Below are positions 55,917-64,000 of a stretch of 64,000 nt of DNA, one piece after another. Source of the stretch: Campylobacteraceae bacterium. GTDB lineage: Bacteria; Campylobacterota; Campylobacteria; Campylobacterales; Arcobacteraceae. The stretch spans positions 186,001 to 250,000 of the forward strand of contig JABSOM010000004.1 of the NCBI GenBank assembly GCA_013215945.1, read 5' to 3'. Every line of letters begins with the position of its first letter. Within the stretch, counting starts at the first letter, position 1. Below the pieces are notes generated by a model that was given only the letters and a program-made list of their open reading frames with translations, was not told where the DNA came from and made no database searches. The position numbers were made by a program, and so were the translations under genes.

Positions 55917-56023
55917 AAACGTTAAGTAATATTGTAAGTTTAAATTATATATTTCCTAAGCTAAAAAAAGAAAAATTCTTTCTTAGTTTTTGCAAAAAAT
56001 AATTTAAAAGAAGGATTAGATAA

Positions 56024-56581
56024 GTGAAAATTGGTATTTTTGGCGGTAGTTTTGACCCTCCTCATATAGGGCATAAAAAAATCGTTAAAAAAGCGCTCAA
56101 AAAATTAGATCTTGATTTATTGATTGTTGTACCAACTTTTTTAAATCCTTTAAAAAACACATCATTTTTGGATGCATATTCTAGATTGGACTTACTAAAA
56201 ACCATCTTTTCTAAAAAAAAGAAGGTTTTAATAAGTGATTATGAAATTAATCAAAATCGGCCTGTTTATTCATTAGAAACAATTAAGTATTTAAAACATA
56301 AATACAAAAGCTGCCAAATCTATTTGATTATTGGCGCTGATAATTATAATTCTTTTGGTAAATGGAAAGATCATGAAAAAATCAAAGAACTTTGCACCCT
56401 AGTTGTTGCAAGTAGAAATACTTATGAAACAAAAAAAGATGATGATGTTAAAAAACTAAAAGTGGACATTGACATTAGCTCAAGTGACATTAGAGGTTTT
56501 TTAAATCTTAAATATATTCCTAAAAAAATAAGAAAAAAAGTCAAAAAAATTTGGCAAAAAAAAGGCTTAAGCATTGAATAG
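56024..56581 (+). CDS. nadD: Nicotinate-nucleotide adenylyltransferase
   Basis: Adenylates nicotinate mononucleotide in NAD synthesis, after NadA and NadC encoded at 6895-8708. It has 185 residues. The nucleotidyltransferase motif is IGIFGGSFDPPHIGHKKIV, and the C-terminal ISSSDIRGFLN is the second motif. The start is GTG with GAAGGATTAGATAA upstream. It overlaps rsfS by 8 bp. Confidence 0.96.
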   Translation: MKIGIFGGSFDPPHIGHKKIVKKALKKLDLDLLIVVPTFLNPLKNTSFLDAYSRLDLLKTIFSKKKKVLISDYEINQNRPVYSLETIKYLKHKYKSCQIYLIIGADNYNSFGKWKDHEKIKELCTLVVASRNTYETKKDDDVKKLKVDIDISSSDIRGFLNLKYIPKKIRKKVKKIWQKKGLSIE

Positions 56582-56897
56582 ATGTGATCAAATAGTAAAC
56601 GTATTAAACGAAAAAAAAGCAGAAGATATTGAAGTTATTGATTTAAGATCAAAAAACTATATTGTTGATTATGTGGTTATTGCAACTACATTAAATAATA
56701 AACATGCCTACTCATTATTGAATTACTTAAAAACAGATGTAAAATCTGATACTGAAGATTTTGTAAGAGTTGATGAAGATGATGATTGGACTGTTGTTGA
56801 TTTGGGAGATGTTCTTATTCATTTAATGAGTGAAAAGTACAGAAAAAAATACACTCTTGAAGAATTTTTATCACAACTGAATGATAAAGAAGTATAA
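56574..56897 (+). CDS. rsfS: Ribosome silencing factor RsfS
   Basis: A 107-residue RsfS/Iojap protein that binds ribosomal protein L14 and blocks subunit joining when nutrients are short. Family pattern: KKAEDIEVIDLRSKNYIVDY, then WTVVDLGDVLIHLMSEKYR. It starts at TTG (56574-56576) inside the end of nadD, so it depends on coupling. The nadD-rsfS pairing is widely conserved. Confidence 0.94.
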   Translation: MNRCDQIVNVLNEKKAEDIEVIDLRSKNYIVDYVVIATTLNNKHAYSLLNYLKTDVKSDTEDFVRVDEDDDWTVVDLGDVLIHLMSEKYRKKYTLEEFLSQLNDKEV

Positions 56898-56899
56898 AT

Positions 56900-56915
56900 A
56901 AAAGGCTAGCCTTTT
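56900..56915. terminator. Short hairpin after rsfS
   Basis: AAAAGG-CTAG-CCTTTT followed by ATTT, 2 bp past the rsfS stop and overlapping the 3' end of the convergent small gene. A weak bidirectional terminator. Confidence 0.55.
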
Positions 56916-57039
56916 ATTTACTACTTGGGTTTAATAAAACCTTAGAATAATTAGAGGTGGCGTTTTTAGCTCCACCCATATTATCTGTCAAAATTGCGTA
57001 TCCAACGCCTACAGCTACTAGAATTAAAAACCATTTCAT
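56914..57039 (-). CDS. Small single-pass membrane protein, 41 residues, after argS
   Basis: ATG at 57037-57039 overlaps the argS stop as TAATG. The frame runs 41 codons to TAA at 56914-56916. The protein opens MKWFLILVAVGVGYAILTDN, one membrane helix, and continues with a polar, Asn/Ser-rich tail (MGGAKNATSNYSKVLLNPSSK is 21 long, so only its character is given here: Gly, Ala, Asn, Ser and Lys). An AAAGGA ribosome binding site lies 9 nt upstream. No family is recognised. Tight coupling and the binding site support a real gene. Confidence 0.65.
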   Translation of the reverse strand: MKWFLILVAVGVGYAILTDNMGGAKNATSNYSKVLLNPSSK

Positions 57040-58628
57040 TACATTACATCCTTTGCTTTAATACCTAATAAATGAAGCCCCAGTTTAATACTTAAAGCCA
57101 CCATAGATAACATTTTTAAATATTCATCTTGTTCTTTACTGTCAATAATTCTGTGTTCATTATAAAATTTATGTACAGAAGCAGCCAAACCATGTAAATA
57201 GTCAGTAATCTTTTGCATATCTCTTTTAATAAATCCCTCTTCTAAAATAGCAGGTAATAAAAGTGCCTCATATAATAAATTAAGCGCATCTTGGTTGATA
57301 TTTGTAAATTCAACATCTTTCACATCACTAGGCGTTTTATTTGCTTTTTTAAACAACTGATTAATTCTAGCATGAGCATAGTTAATATAAAAAGTTGGGT
57401 TTGAAGAGTCATGATTTTTCAAAGAATCCAAATCAAATTCTAAGTGAGTATCTGATTTTTTAGTTAAAAAGATAAATCTTAGTGCATCAGCCCCAATTTC
57501 TTTTGTTATATCAGACATTAAAATAACTGTTCCCGCTCGTTTAGACATTTTGTACGGTTTTCCACCTTGTAATAAAGAAACCAACTGAGATAAAATAATC
57601 TCTAATTTAGAAGAATCATAACCAGAAAATTCAACACTAGATTTCACTCTTTTAATATATCCATGGTGATCTGCACCCCAAATATTAATACAAGTATCGT
57701 ATTTTCTATCAAACTTATTTTTATGATAAATAATATCTCCTGCTAAATAAGTAGGCATTCCATTGTCACGTACAACTACACGATCAGAATCATCTCCATG
57801 TTCAGTAGATTTAAGATAGATTTTTTTATCTTTTGTATATAAAGCACCTTTAGCTTCTAAAGAAACTTTTGTTTCATCCCATTTAGAATATAACTCAGAC
57901 TCATAAACAAAAGAATCAAATTCAATATCTAAGTCTTTTAAATCTTTTACAATAATATCTAATACTAAATCTTTTGCAAAAATAGCAATTTTTCTGTGAT
58001 TTTTTTCATCATAAAAAATATCTTTTCCAAATTTAGCTTCTACTTTTTCAGAGATTTCAAAAAGATATTCTCCTCGATAAAATGTTTCTGGGAATTCTAC
58101 AACTTCATTATAAAGATATTCTTTTGCACATAAACAAATTGATAAACCCAACATATCCATTTGAGAACCTGCATCATTTACGTAATACTCACGTGTTACA
58201 TCATAACCAATATGATTACCAACTCGTGTTAGGGTATCTCCTAAGATAGCACCTCGTGCATGTCCAATATGTAAAGGTCCCGTAGGATTTGCAGAAACAT
58301 ATTCTAGAAGAATTTTTTCTTTTTTTTCACTTATTTTTCCAAAATCAAAGTTCTCTTTTAAAGCTTTATTGCTCAAATCAAAAAGAAAATCTTTAGACAA
58401 TCTAAAGTTAATAAAACCCTTAATAGCACTTACTTCTTCAAACATTGAACAAGCATCAAATTCTTTTGCTAAATCTTGCGCAATTTGCATAGGATTTTTT
58501 CTTAGCTCTTTTGCCAAAGAAAAAGCAACAGGTGTTGCATAATGTCCAAAAGAAATATCTTTAGGTTTTTCTAATACTACTTCTCTTTTTAAAATTTTTT
58601 CAATAAAACTTTTAACTAACTTTTGCAA
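57039..58628 (-). CDS. argS: Arginine-tRNA ligase
   Basis: Charges tRNA-Arg. It has 529 residues. The class I HIGH motif is in SANPTGPLHIGHARGAILGD, and the KMSKS-like site is in PYKMSKRAGTV. The C-terminal anticodon-binding domain ends ALSIKLGLHLLGIKA. It lies 8 bp after tatA and ends overlapping the 41-residue gene. Confidence 0.98.
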   Translation of the reverse strand: MQKLVKSFIEKILKREVVLEKPKDISFGHYATPVAFSLAKELRKNPMQIAQDLAKEFDACSMFEEVSAIKGFINFRLSKDFLFDLSNKALKENFDFGKISEKKEKILLEYVSANPTGPLHIGHARGAILGDTLTRVGNHIGYDVTREYYVNDAGSQMDMLGLSICLCAKEYLYNEVVEFPETFYRGEYLFEISEKVEAKFGKDIFYDEKNHRKIAIFAKDLVLDIIVKDLKDLDIEFDSFVYESELYSKWDETKVSLEAKGALYTKDKKIYLKSTEHGDDSDRVVVRDNGMPTYLAGDIIYHKNKFDRKYDTCINIWGADHHGYIKRVKSSVEFSGYDSSKLEIILSQLVSLLQGGKPYKMSKRAGTVILMSDITKEIGADALRFIFLTKKSDTHLEFDLDSLKNHDSSNPTFYINYAHARINQLFKKANKTPSDVKDVEFTNINQDALNLLYEALLLPAILEEGFIKRDMQKITDYLHGLAASVHKFYNEHRIIDSKEQDEYLKMLSMVALSIKLGLHLLGIKAKDVM

Positions 58629-58636
58629 TTATTTTC

Positions 58637-58867
58637 CTAAGCGTTTTTTGTTTCGTCTTTTTTACTTGACGTTTCTTTATTTTCATTCTTTTCAAGTTCT
58701 TCATTTTTAGTAACTTCAACTGTTTCATCATCTTCTTTAACAGCTTTTTTGAAGTTCTTAATTCCTGAACCCAAACCCTTCATTAATTCTGGTATCTTCT
58801 TTCCACCAAAAAGTAACAATACTACAAATGCAATTAAAATCCATTCTACACCACCTGGCATTCCCAT
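58637..58867 (-). CDS. tatA: Sec-independent translocase subunit TatA
   Basis: A 76-residue TatA: one N-terminal helix (about 8-22), the hinge [14 protein letters not shown], an amphipathic helix, and a Glu/Lys-rich tail. It oligomerises to pass folded proteins across the inner membrane. It precedes argS, the same order I remember from Campylobacter. No other tat gene is in the window. Confidence 0.94.
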   Translation of the reverse strand: MGMPGGVEWILIAFVVLLLFGGKKIPELMKGLGSGIKNFKKAVKEDDETVEVTKNEELEKNENKETSSKKDETKNA

Positions 58868-58985
58868 TTGACACTCCTGCGTTATTTTTATTTTGAAGTA
58901 TTATATCGGCTTAATGCTTAAAAAAAATATTGAGTCAAATAATATTGACTAAAAGAAAATCTTCTTTAACTAGCAATTTTTACTT

Positions 58986-59366
58986 TTATTTTAGAAAAAA
59001 ATGAAAAATCTTATATCCAGAAGCTGCTGCTAAAATAGAACCACATACATTAAATAAAACATTTGCAAGGCCTAGGAAAAAAGATGTTTCAAGAAGGAAA
59101 AAACTTTCAATTGCAAAAGTAGAGTAAGTGGTAAAAGCACCTAAAAACCCTGTGCTCAAAAAAGATTTACTTTCTGTAGAGAAGTTTTGTACAGCAAAAA
59201 GTGCAAATAAACAACCAATTAAAAAAGAGCCAAGAAGATTTACCCCTAAAATTCCATAAGGAAAATCACTTGCAAATGTTTTATTAGATAAATGCACTAT
59301 ATAAGCGCGTGCAATAGCACCCAAAAAACCGCCAAGTCCTACAGCTAATATAGTAGAACCCGTCAT
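58986..59366 (-). CDS. crcB: CrcB/Fluc fluoride ion channel
   Basis: A 126-residue four-helix membrane protein that exports fluoride as a dimer. Conserved residues: GGFLGAIARAY, the pore Asn in GVNLLGSFLIG, and the phenylalanine box GFLGAFTTYSTFAIE. It starts 1 bp after plsC. No fluoride riboswitch is visible upstream, since plsC adjoins it. Confidence 0.95.
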   Translation of the reverse strand: MTGSTILAVGLGGFLGAIARAYIVHLSNKTFASDFPYGILGVNLLGSFLIGCLFALFAVQNFSTESKSFLSTGFLGAFTTYSTFAIESFFLLETSFFLGLANVLFNVCGSILAAASGYKIFHFFLK

Positions 59367-59367
59367 T

Positions 59368-60051
59368 TTATGCCTTTTTTAATTCGTTTTGTAAAACTTC
59401 ATTCATTAAGGTTTCAGTATCTTCAAACCAAGTGGTTTTTCTTTTTGCTTGTACAGGTTTTAAATAAATGACTTTAACCGTGCCAGCGTTTACTTTGAAG
59501 TTTTGAGAATCTAAGATAGCTCTTGTATTAAGTAAAATAATAGGCTGGACTCTTAGTTCTAGTTTAGAAGCCACCATTGAAGATCCCGCTTTAAATGTTA
59601 AAAGTTGTTCACCATTTGAGCGTGTTCCTTCTGGAAACATAGCAATAGGACGACCTTTTCCTATTCTGTCTTTAGAATCCTTGATTAATTTTATTAAACC
59701 CGATTTATTTTCTCTATCAATACTTATCATTTCAGGCATTTTCATAATATGTCCAAAAAAGAATAAATCAGTAATCTCTTTTTTTCCGACCCAAGCTAGG
59801 TGTCTTGAGTGAAGATGTTCCATAATAATAATATCTAACATACTTTGATGATTCATGATTATCATATCACAAGATTCGTCCAGTTTTCCTACTTCAACAA
59901 TTTTTATTCCCAAACATAAAATTTGGAATTTCATCCATATTTTAATTATTCTGTGAATTTTATTTTTAAAGCAGAACATAGCAACAATAACTATTCCTAC
60001 CGTCAAAGAAAATTGTATTGCTATAAATAATGCTTTAATTCTTGCTAACAT
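59368..60051 (-). CDS. plsC: 1-acyl-sn-glycerol-3-phosphate acyltransferase
   Basis: Makes phosphatidic acid from lysophosphatidic acid, following PlsY. With the chosen ATG at 60049-60051 it has 227 residues, preceded by AAGGA 5 nt upstream. A reading from 60072 adds 7 residues and lacks such a site. N-terminal membrane helices, the catalytic NHQSMLDI (NHx4D) and FPEGTRS are present. It overlaps the end of the upstream periplasmic-protein gene by 17 bp. Confidence 0.95.
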   Translation of the reverse strand: MLARIKALFIAIQFSLTVGIVIVAMFCFKNKIHRIIKIWMKFQILCLGIKIVEVGKLDESCDMIIMNHQSMLDIIIMEHLHSRHLAWVGKKEITDLFFFGHIMKMPEMISIDRENKSGLIKLIKDSKDRIGKGRPIAMFPEGTRSNGEQLLTFKAGSSMVASKLELRVQPIILLNTRAILDSQNFKVNAGTVKVIYLKPVQAKRKTTWFEDTETLMNEVLQNELKKA

Positions 60052-61294
60052 TGTTTTCCTTAATCCAACCAATTATTTCAGTACTTTTATCATTCGTATT
60101 AAATAAAACCTTATAAAAACCAGCTTTATGGTTTAGTATTTCTACCAGTTGTTCTTTTTGTGTTTTAAAAAAAACAGTTGAGTTTTTTGTCGGCAAAATA
60201 TAAATAATTACATCTTTTTGTATAATAGCTGTTTTATTTGGCATTACATATAAAATAAGTAATATAACAAAAACAAGGGTTATTATAAGATAAATCAATT
60301 TTCGTTTCCACAAAGTAATAATAAGAAAGAAAAACAAAAAAGCTGAAATTGCTATTTTTTTATAAAACTCAAAATTTGAATTATTTGGGTTTAAATCACT
60401 TTGAGTAGAAATCAACTCGTTTTCTAAGATAATAGGTAAATTAATACTTATAAAAGAGTTTGTTTTAAGACTGTAATAATTAAAAGTAATCTTTTTTGTA
60501 TGAATAGGAACAATTACATGGTAAATAAGATTTTGTGAAGGATAATCTTGATCAAAAGAGGTAGAACCTTGCTCAAGGTATTCAAGTCCTAGAGTAAAAT
60601 CTTCTAGGTTACCTTCTTGGGCTGATAAGTCTAATACCGTTAATAGTTCTTTATTATTGTACTGTTTGGTTTTATAATTATTTACTATTAATTCTTTTGC
60701 AATTACATTTGAAAACCTTTTATTTCCATTTGCTAAGTGAGTGAATTCAAGTTTTAAAGCATCTAAATATTGGGTTTCTTGAAGCATTCCATTATTATAA
60801 AGCAGAATTTGAATACGAGGCATTACAAAATCAGAAGAACTTACTTTAAAATAAAATTTATTTTCATATTCTTGTTCTTCTTTTTCACTCCAAAGGGAAT
60901 CTTTATTTAAAACACTTACATTTAATGCATCAAGAAAACGTATATCAATTTTTTCATAATTATCTCTTGCTACTATTACTTTAAGATCAATAGCAAAGGT
61001 TTGTTTTTGATAAATAACATCTGGAAATTTTTGATAAGAGAGGTAAAGCGTTTTAGCTTGTGAAAAAGTATCATCAAGTAAAAAAACCTCTTTACTGTAA
61101 TCTATTATTTCTTTTTTTGGTGTTTGAAAAGAAGTACTTTCTTTTATTTCAAGTAAAGTCGTTTCTTTTATAACTTGTGTATTTTCTACCTCTTCACTTA
61201 TAGCAGGGGAAGAGAAAACAGAGACTTCTTTATTTTGAAGTTCACTGGAAAAAAGAATTTGCGTGAATAAAAAAAGAGCGAGTATATAGTTCAT
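60035..61294 (-). CDS. Membrane-anchored periplasmic protein, unknown function
   Basis: A 419-residue protein with a signal peptide (first about 18 residues), a large beta-rich periplasmic part with no family I can name, two adjacent hydrophobic helices (about 312-328 and 332-351), and a C-terminal stretch resembling an SH3b-like fold (VEILNHKAGFYKVLF then EIIGWIKENNV). It lies between purQ and plsC, the place of C. jejuni Cj0515 as I recall. It may have an envelope role, by context only. Confidence 0.8.
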   Translation of the reverse strand: MNYILALFLFTQILFSSELQNKEVSVFSSPAISEEVENTQVIKETTLLEIKESTSFQTPKKEIIDYSKEVFLLDDTFSQAKTLYLSYQKFPDVIYQKQTFAIDLKVIVARDNYEKIDIRFLDALNVSVLNKDSLWSEKEEQEYENKFYFKVSSSDFVMPRIQILLYNNGMLQETQYLDALKLEFTHLANGNKRFSNVIAKELIVNNYKTKQYNNKELLTVLDLSAQEGNLEDFTLGLEYLEQGSTSFDQDYPSQNLIYHVIVPIHTKKITFNYYSLKTNSFISINLPIILENELISTQSDLNPNNSNFEFYKKIAISAFLFFFLIITLWKRKLIYLIITLVFVILLILYVMPNKTAIIQKDVIIYILPTKNSTVFFKTQKEQLVEILNHKAGFYKVLFNTNDKSTEIIGWIKENNVSKN

Positions 61295-61321
61295 ATCTGT
61301 CCTTGTATAAGCAGCAAAAAG

Positions 61322-61999
61322 CTACTTATTTAAAAAACCTTCTAACATTTTGATTCCATGGGTAGAACCTAAAATTTCTTCTAATGCACGTTCAGGATGT
61401 GGCATTAATGCAAAAATGTTTTTTTCTTTATTACAAATTCCAGCAATATTTGAAACAGAACCATTTAAGTTAATTTCTTCTGCTTCTTCATTACAATATC
61501 TTAAAAGAATTTGATCATTTTTTATTAACTCTTCTAAACCAGCTTCATCAATAAAATAATTACCATCATGGTGGGCAACTGGAATATTAAGAGTTTCACC
61601 AACTTCAAGTTTTTGTAAAAAAGTATTGTTATTTGATACTACTTTTAAAGGAACAATTTTAGAAATAAAATGTAATTTATCATTTCTTTTCATAGCACCT
61701 GGTAATAAACCAGCTTCTAAAAGAATTTGAAAACCATTACAAATTCCTAAAATTTTTCCACCCTTAGAAGCATATTCTTGAACTGCATCCATAATAGTAG
61801 CAAATCTAGCAATAGCTCCAGAGCGTAAATAATCTCCATAAGAAAATCCACCAGGAATTACTAAAAGATCAGTATTTGAAGGTAATGTTGTTTCTTTATG
61901 CCATATAATACTTACATTGCATCCAAGTTTTTCAAAAGCATACTGTGTATCGTACTCACAGTTTGTTCCAGGGAATTGTAATACTGATACGTTCATCAC
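61322..61999 (-). CDS. purQ: Phosphoribosylformylglycinamidine synthase, glutaminase subunit
   Basis: Glutaminase subunit of FGAM synthase, supplying ammonia to PurL with PurS. It has 225 residues. Nucleophile Cys87 is in LGICNGFQILLE, and the catalytic His/Glu are in MPHPERALEE. It abuts purS. PurL, the synthase subunit, is not in the window. Confidence 0.97.
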   Translation of the reverse strand: MMNVSVLQFPGTNCEYDTQYAFEKLGCNVSIIWHKETTLPSNTDLLVIPGGFSYGDYLRSGAIARFATIMDAVQEYASKGGKILGICNGFQILLEAGLLPGAMKRNDKLHFISKIVPLKVVSNNNTFLQKLEVGETLNIPVAHHDGNYFIDEAGLEELIKNDQILLRYCNEEAEEINLNGSVSNIAGICNKEKNIFALMPHPERALEEILGSTHGIKMLEGFLNK

Positions 62000-62245
62000 T
62001 TAGCCTATGATTTCTATTGAATAATCTTCAATTACAGTATTTGCGAGTAGTTTTTCACACATTTTTGTAACTTCAGTTCTTGCATCTTCTTCATTTGAAG
62101 CATTTAACTCAATAATAATTTGTTTACCAATTCTTACATCTTTAACAATATCTTTAAAACCTAAAGTATCTAAAGCATGGTGAGTTGCTTTTCCTTGGTC
62201 ATCTAATACACCTTTTTTTAATCCAATGTTTACAATTGCTTTCAT
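62000..62245 (-). CDS. purS: Phosphoribosylformylglycinamidine synthase subunit PurS
   Basis: An 81-residue PurS that links PurQ and PurL. The opening KAIVNIGLKKGVLDDQGKA and GFKDIVKDVRIGK are the family pattern. It directly precedes purQ with no gap. Together they imply a small-type PurL elsewhere in the genome. Confidence 0.95.
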   Translation of the reverse strand: MKAIVNIGLKKGVLDDQGKATHHALDTLGFKDIVKDVRIGKQIIIELNASNEEDARTEVTKMCEKLLANTVIEDYSIEIIG

Positions 62246-62328
62246 TTATTACCTTCATATATATTTTTGCGATTATATCTAAAAGAGCTTTATATCACTT
62301 TTAGATACGTCTTAACTGTTTTTTAATA

Positions 62329-63282
62329 CTATTTATTTAGTCTTTTCTCAATCATTGAGTAAGCACTTAAAATACCTTGCGTAATTGAAGAAGGAACTTC
62401 TACGTCTAGTTTTTCACCCACTTTTAAACTCTTCGCTTTTTCTTTCCAAGAATTCTTTTTAGCAAAATCACGAAGAATTTGTTTATCCATTGAAAGATAA
62501 TTTCCAGCTTCAAAATTCTCACGAGCAATAAAACGTGAACTCTCAGGAGTTAATACTTCATCTCCAAGAACCCATTCACCTTTTTGATTAACAAAGATTT
62601 CAAACTTTGTATCCACAACTACAATACCATTGTCATGCGCATAAGAAGTAAAATCTTTAAACAGTTTTTCCATACTAGAAATAATCTCTGGGAAAACTTC
62701 TTGAACTTTAGCTGTATTTAAAGGTTCGTCTTTAATTCCTTTAGTTGTAGGAGTAAAAATTGCAGTCTCAAATTTATGCCATTGTTTTAAATCTTTTGAT
62801 AAATCCAAACCATAAGGATCATTTCCATTTTGACAGGCTTCAAATAATGAACCTGTTAAATAGTTTCTAAAAATGAACTCAAATTGTACAAGCTCACCAT
62901 CAATTACAGCTTCTAAGGGTTTACAAAGTTCCATTAATTGACATCTTGGAGCAATATCTAAGGAAGCATCAATTTTTTCATCTAAAATAGCTGTTCTAAT
63001 TCCTGATTCTTTAGCATATGCAGCACCATTATTTGAAATACTTGTTTGAGAAACGCCTTTTCCGATAATTTCAAGATTTAAAGGAATATCAAAAACAGAA
63101 CATCTGTCACTTCTTACTAATAATACTTTTTGATCTTTACCTGGGCAAGTATAAAGATCTGCATTTTTCCCAATATAAAATAAATTGTATCCTAAATCTT
63201 CAAGTTCATAAATACCTTTTTTTGAGGTAGTTTTTTTTGCTTCTGGCCAAAGTCCTAGTTCTACAATATCACTAATTTTCAT
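62329..63282 (-). CDS. purC: SAICAR synthetase, long divergent form
   Basis: Joins aspartate to CAIR in purine synthesis. It has 317 residues against about 236 in the short bacterial type. The motifs VRSDRCSVFDIPLNLEI, FEFIFRNYLTGSLFEA, FTPTTKGIKDEPL and VDTKFEI are those of the SAICAR synthetase fold, but the N-terminal GKVRDIY motif is replaced by a longer stretch with YIGKNADLYTCPGKD. The position before purS and purQ fits. The function is likely, with a divergent nucleotide loop. Confidence 0.9.
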   Translation of the reverse strand: MKISDIVELGLWPEAKKTTSKKGIYELEDLGYNLFYIGKNADLYTCPGKDQKVLLVRSDRCSVFDIPLNLEIIGKGVSQTSISNNGAAYAKESGIRTAILDEKIDASLDIAPRCQLMELCKPLEAVIDGELVQFEFIFRNYLTGSLFEACQNGNDPYGLDLSKDLKQWHKFETAIFTPTTKGIKDEPLNTAKVQEVFPEIISSMEKLFKDFTSYAHDNGIVVVDTKFEIFVNQKGEWVLGDEVLTPESSRFIARENFEAGNYLSMDKQILRDFAKKNSWKEKAKSLKVGEKLDVEVPSSITQGILSAYSMIEKRLNK

Positions 63283-63290
63283 TTACTCTC

Positions 63291-64000
63291 CTAATTCATT
63301 ATAATTAAACTTTTTAGAATATTAACACCTATGGTTAATTGATTGTCTAAAAGTAATTTTTCTTTTGTAATAATTGTTTTGTTTTCTTTTTCTTCTATTT
63401 TTTCTTTTATTTTTCCATCAACTTTTTCAAGTTCACTTTTTAAATGTTTTTTTAAATCTGCTTCTTTAATTTTAAAATCATTTTCTTTTTCACTTACTGA
63501 CTCACCTGCATAAGCAATAATATCTGGCGTTACTCCTACAGCTTGTATTGTTCTACCACTTGGTAAATAATATTTAGCAATAGTAATTTTAATACCTTCA
63601 CTTTTATCTTTAGTAATTGGTAATACTGCTTGAACAGAACCTTTTCCAAAAGTTTTATCTCCTACAATAATTGCTCGTTTATGATCTTGAAGCGATCCTG
63701 CAACAATTTCAGAAGCAGAAGCACTTCCAATATTTACAAGTACAACCAAAGGAGCTTTTGTTAACGTGGCTCGATAAGAAGCGGTAAACTTCTCTTCATC
63801 ATTAACATCTCTTCCTTTTTGTGAAACAATAACACCCTTGTCAACAAAAAGATCTGTAACTCCAATAGCTTGGTTTAACAAACCTCCAGGATTATTTCGT
63901 AAATCTAAAATAATTCCTTTGAATTTTTTATTTTCTTTAATGGCTTTACTTAAACCTTTTACTACTTTTCTATCAAAAGAACTCACTCGTAAATATAAAA
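63291..64000 (-). CDS. ctpA: S41 carboxy-terminal processing protease (N-terminal part outside window)
   Basis: About 236 C-terminal residues of a CtpA-type periplasmic serine protease; the start lies beyond base 64000. Visible: YLRVSSFDRK, DLRNNPGGLLNQAI, catalytic Ser in NIGSASASEIVAG and Lys in DKTFGKGSVQAV. After SGRTIQAVGVTPD there is a Lys/Glu-rich tail. A GTG at 63984-63986 is internal, not a start. The PDZ domain would be upstream. It precedes purC by 8 bp. Confidence 0.94.
   Translation of the reverse strand, partial: LYLRVSSFDRKVVKGLSKAIKENKKFKGIILDLRNNPGGLLNQAIGVTDLFVDKGVIVSQKGRDVNDEEKFTASYRATLTKAPLVVLVNIGSASASEIVAGSLQDHKRAIIVGDKTFGKGSVQAVLPITKDKSEGIKITIAKYYLPSGRTIQAVGVTPDIIAYAGESVSEKENDFKIKEADLKKHLKSELEKVDGKIKEKIEEKENKTIITKEKLLLDNQLTIGVNILKSLIIMN

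Noticed and set aside
58868-58985. Fluoride riboswitch for crcB
   Set aside because: This gap is downstream of crcB. Upstream of crcB the plsC gene adjoins by 1 bp, leaving no room for a riboswitch.
1-64000. CRISPR arrays, prophage or insertion sequences
   Set aside because: No regularly spaced direct repeats, transposase, integrase or phage structural genes were found; the repeated elements present are the three ERIC-like palindromes and the terminator array.

Overview
The window is a gene-dense, low-GC stretch of bacterial chromosome. It most likely comes from an Arcobacter-like member of the Campylobacterota (formerly Epsilonproteobacteria). The evidence is the very AT-rich codon use, the cbb3 oxidase cluster followed by a DUF4006 gene and an AddB-type nuclease, and the gene order. 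As I recall the Campylobacter jejuni map, several blocks match it: M23 peptidase-lpxC-tsaB-thrB-ylxR-infB; ccoNOQP-DUF4006-addB; gap-pgk-tpiA-fabI beside nadD-rsfS; ctpA-purC-purS-purQ-plsC-crcB; and lysA-pheA-hisC-dxs. I see no tRNA or rRNA gene, CRISPR array, prophage or insertion sequence. Both ends cut genes: infB on the left and a ctpA-type protease on the right.

Layout. 1-6644 is a tight minus-strand run: nrnA, M23 peptidase, lpxC, tsaB-like, thrB, ylxR, infB. 6895-8708 holds nadA-nadC. 8895-13137 is plus strand: plsY, folB, a major porin, a c-type cytochrome and prfB. 13185-20320 is minus strand: ccoN, ccoO, ccoQ, ccoP, DUF4006, an unlisted 30-residue membrane protein, a TPM-like protein, a FixH-like protein and addB. 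Upstream of ccoN lies a perfect FNR/CRP-type palindrome. 20829-28581 is minus-strand housekeeping: trxB, dapB, purF, a UvrD/PcrA helicase, truB, ispE, smpB. 28831-31640 is a two-component system. 31826-35383 holds alaS, a small membrane protein and an NlpC/P60 lipoprotein. 35376-46590 is the accessory part: a FosA-like enzyme, a diguanylate cyclase with two periplasmic binding domains, an AEC transporter, an ECF sigma/FecR/TonB-receptor iron-signalling cassette, a ketopantoate reductase, maf, a DMT transporter and an NTF2-like protein. 46659-55841 is minus strand: gap-pgk-tpiA-fabI, then lysA-pheA-hisC-dxs. nadD-rsfS (plus) follow. 56914-64000 is minus strand: ctpA, purC, purS, purQ, a periplasmic protein, plsC, crcB, tatA, argS and a 41-residue membrane protein.

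The most unusual signal is a family of three palindromic elements of about 120-150 bp (6751-6897, 22963-23107, 51973-52101). Each sits directly against the stop codon of a minus-strand gene (nadC, the UvrD-like helicase, fabI), all in the same orientation. Their core (AAGGCGGAG, long stem, small TAC/GTA hairpin, AACGNAG) strongly recalls the ERIC/IRU repeats of Enterobacteriaceae and Vibrio, which I would not expect in Campylobacterota. Other points worth a look are three terminator-like units in tandem after plsY, two unlisted small membrane proteins with good ribosome binding sites, and a PurF that lacks two of the four expected iron-sulfur cysteines.
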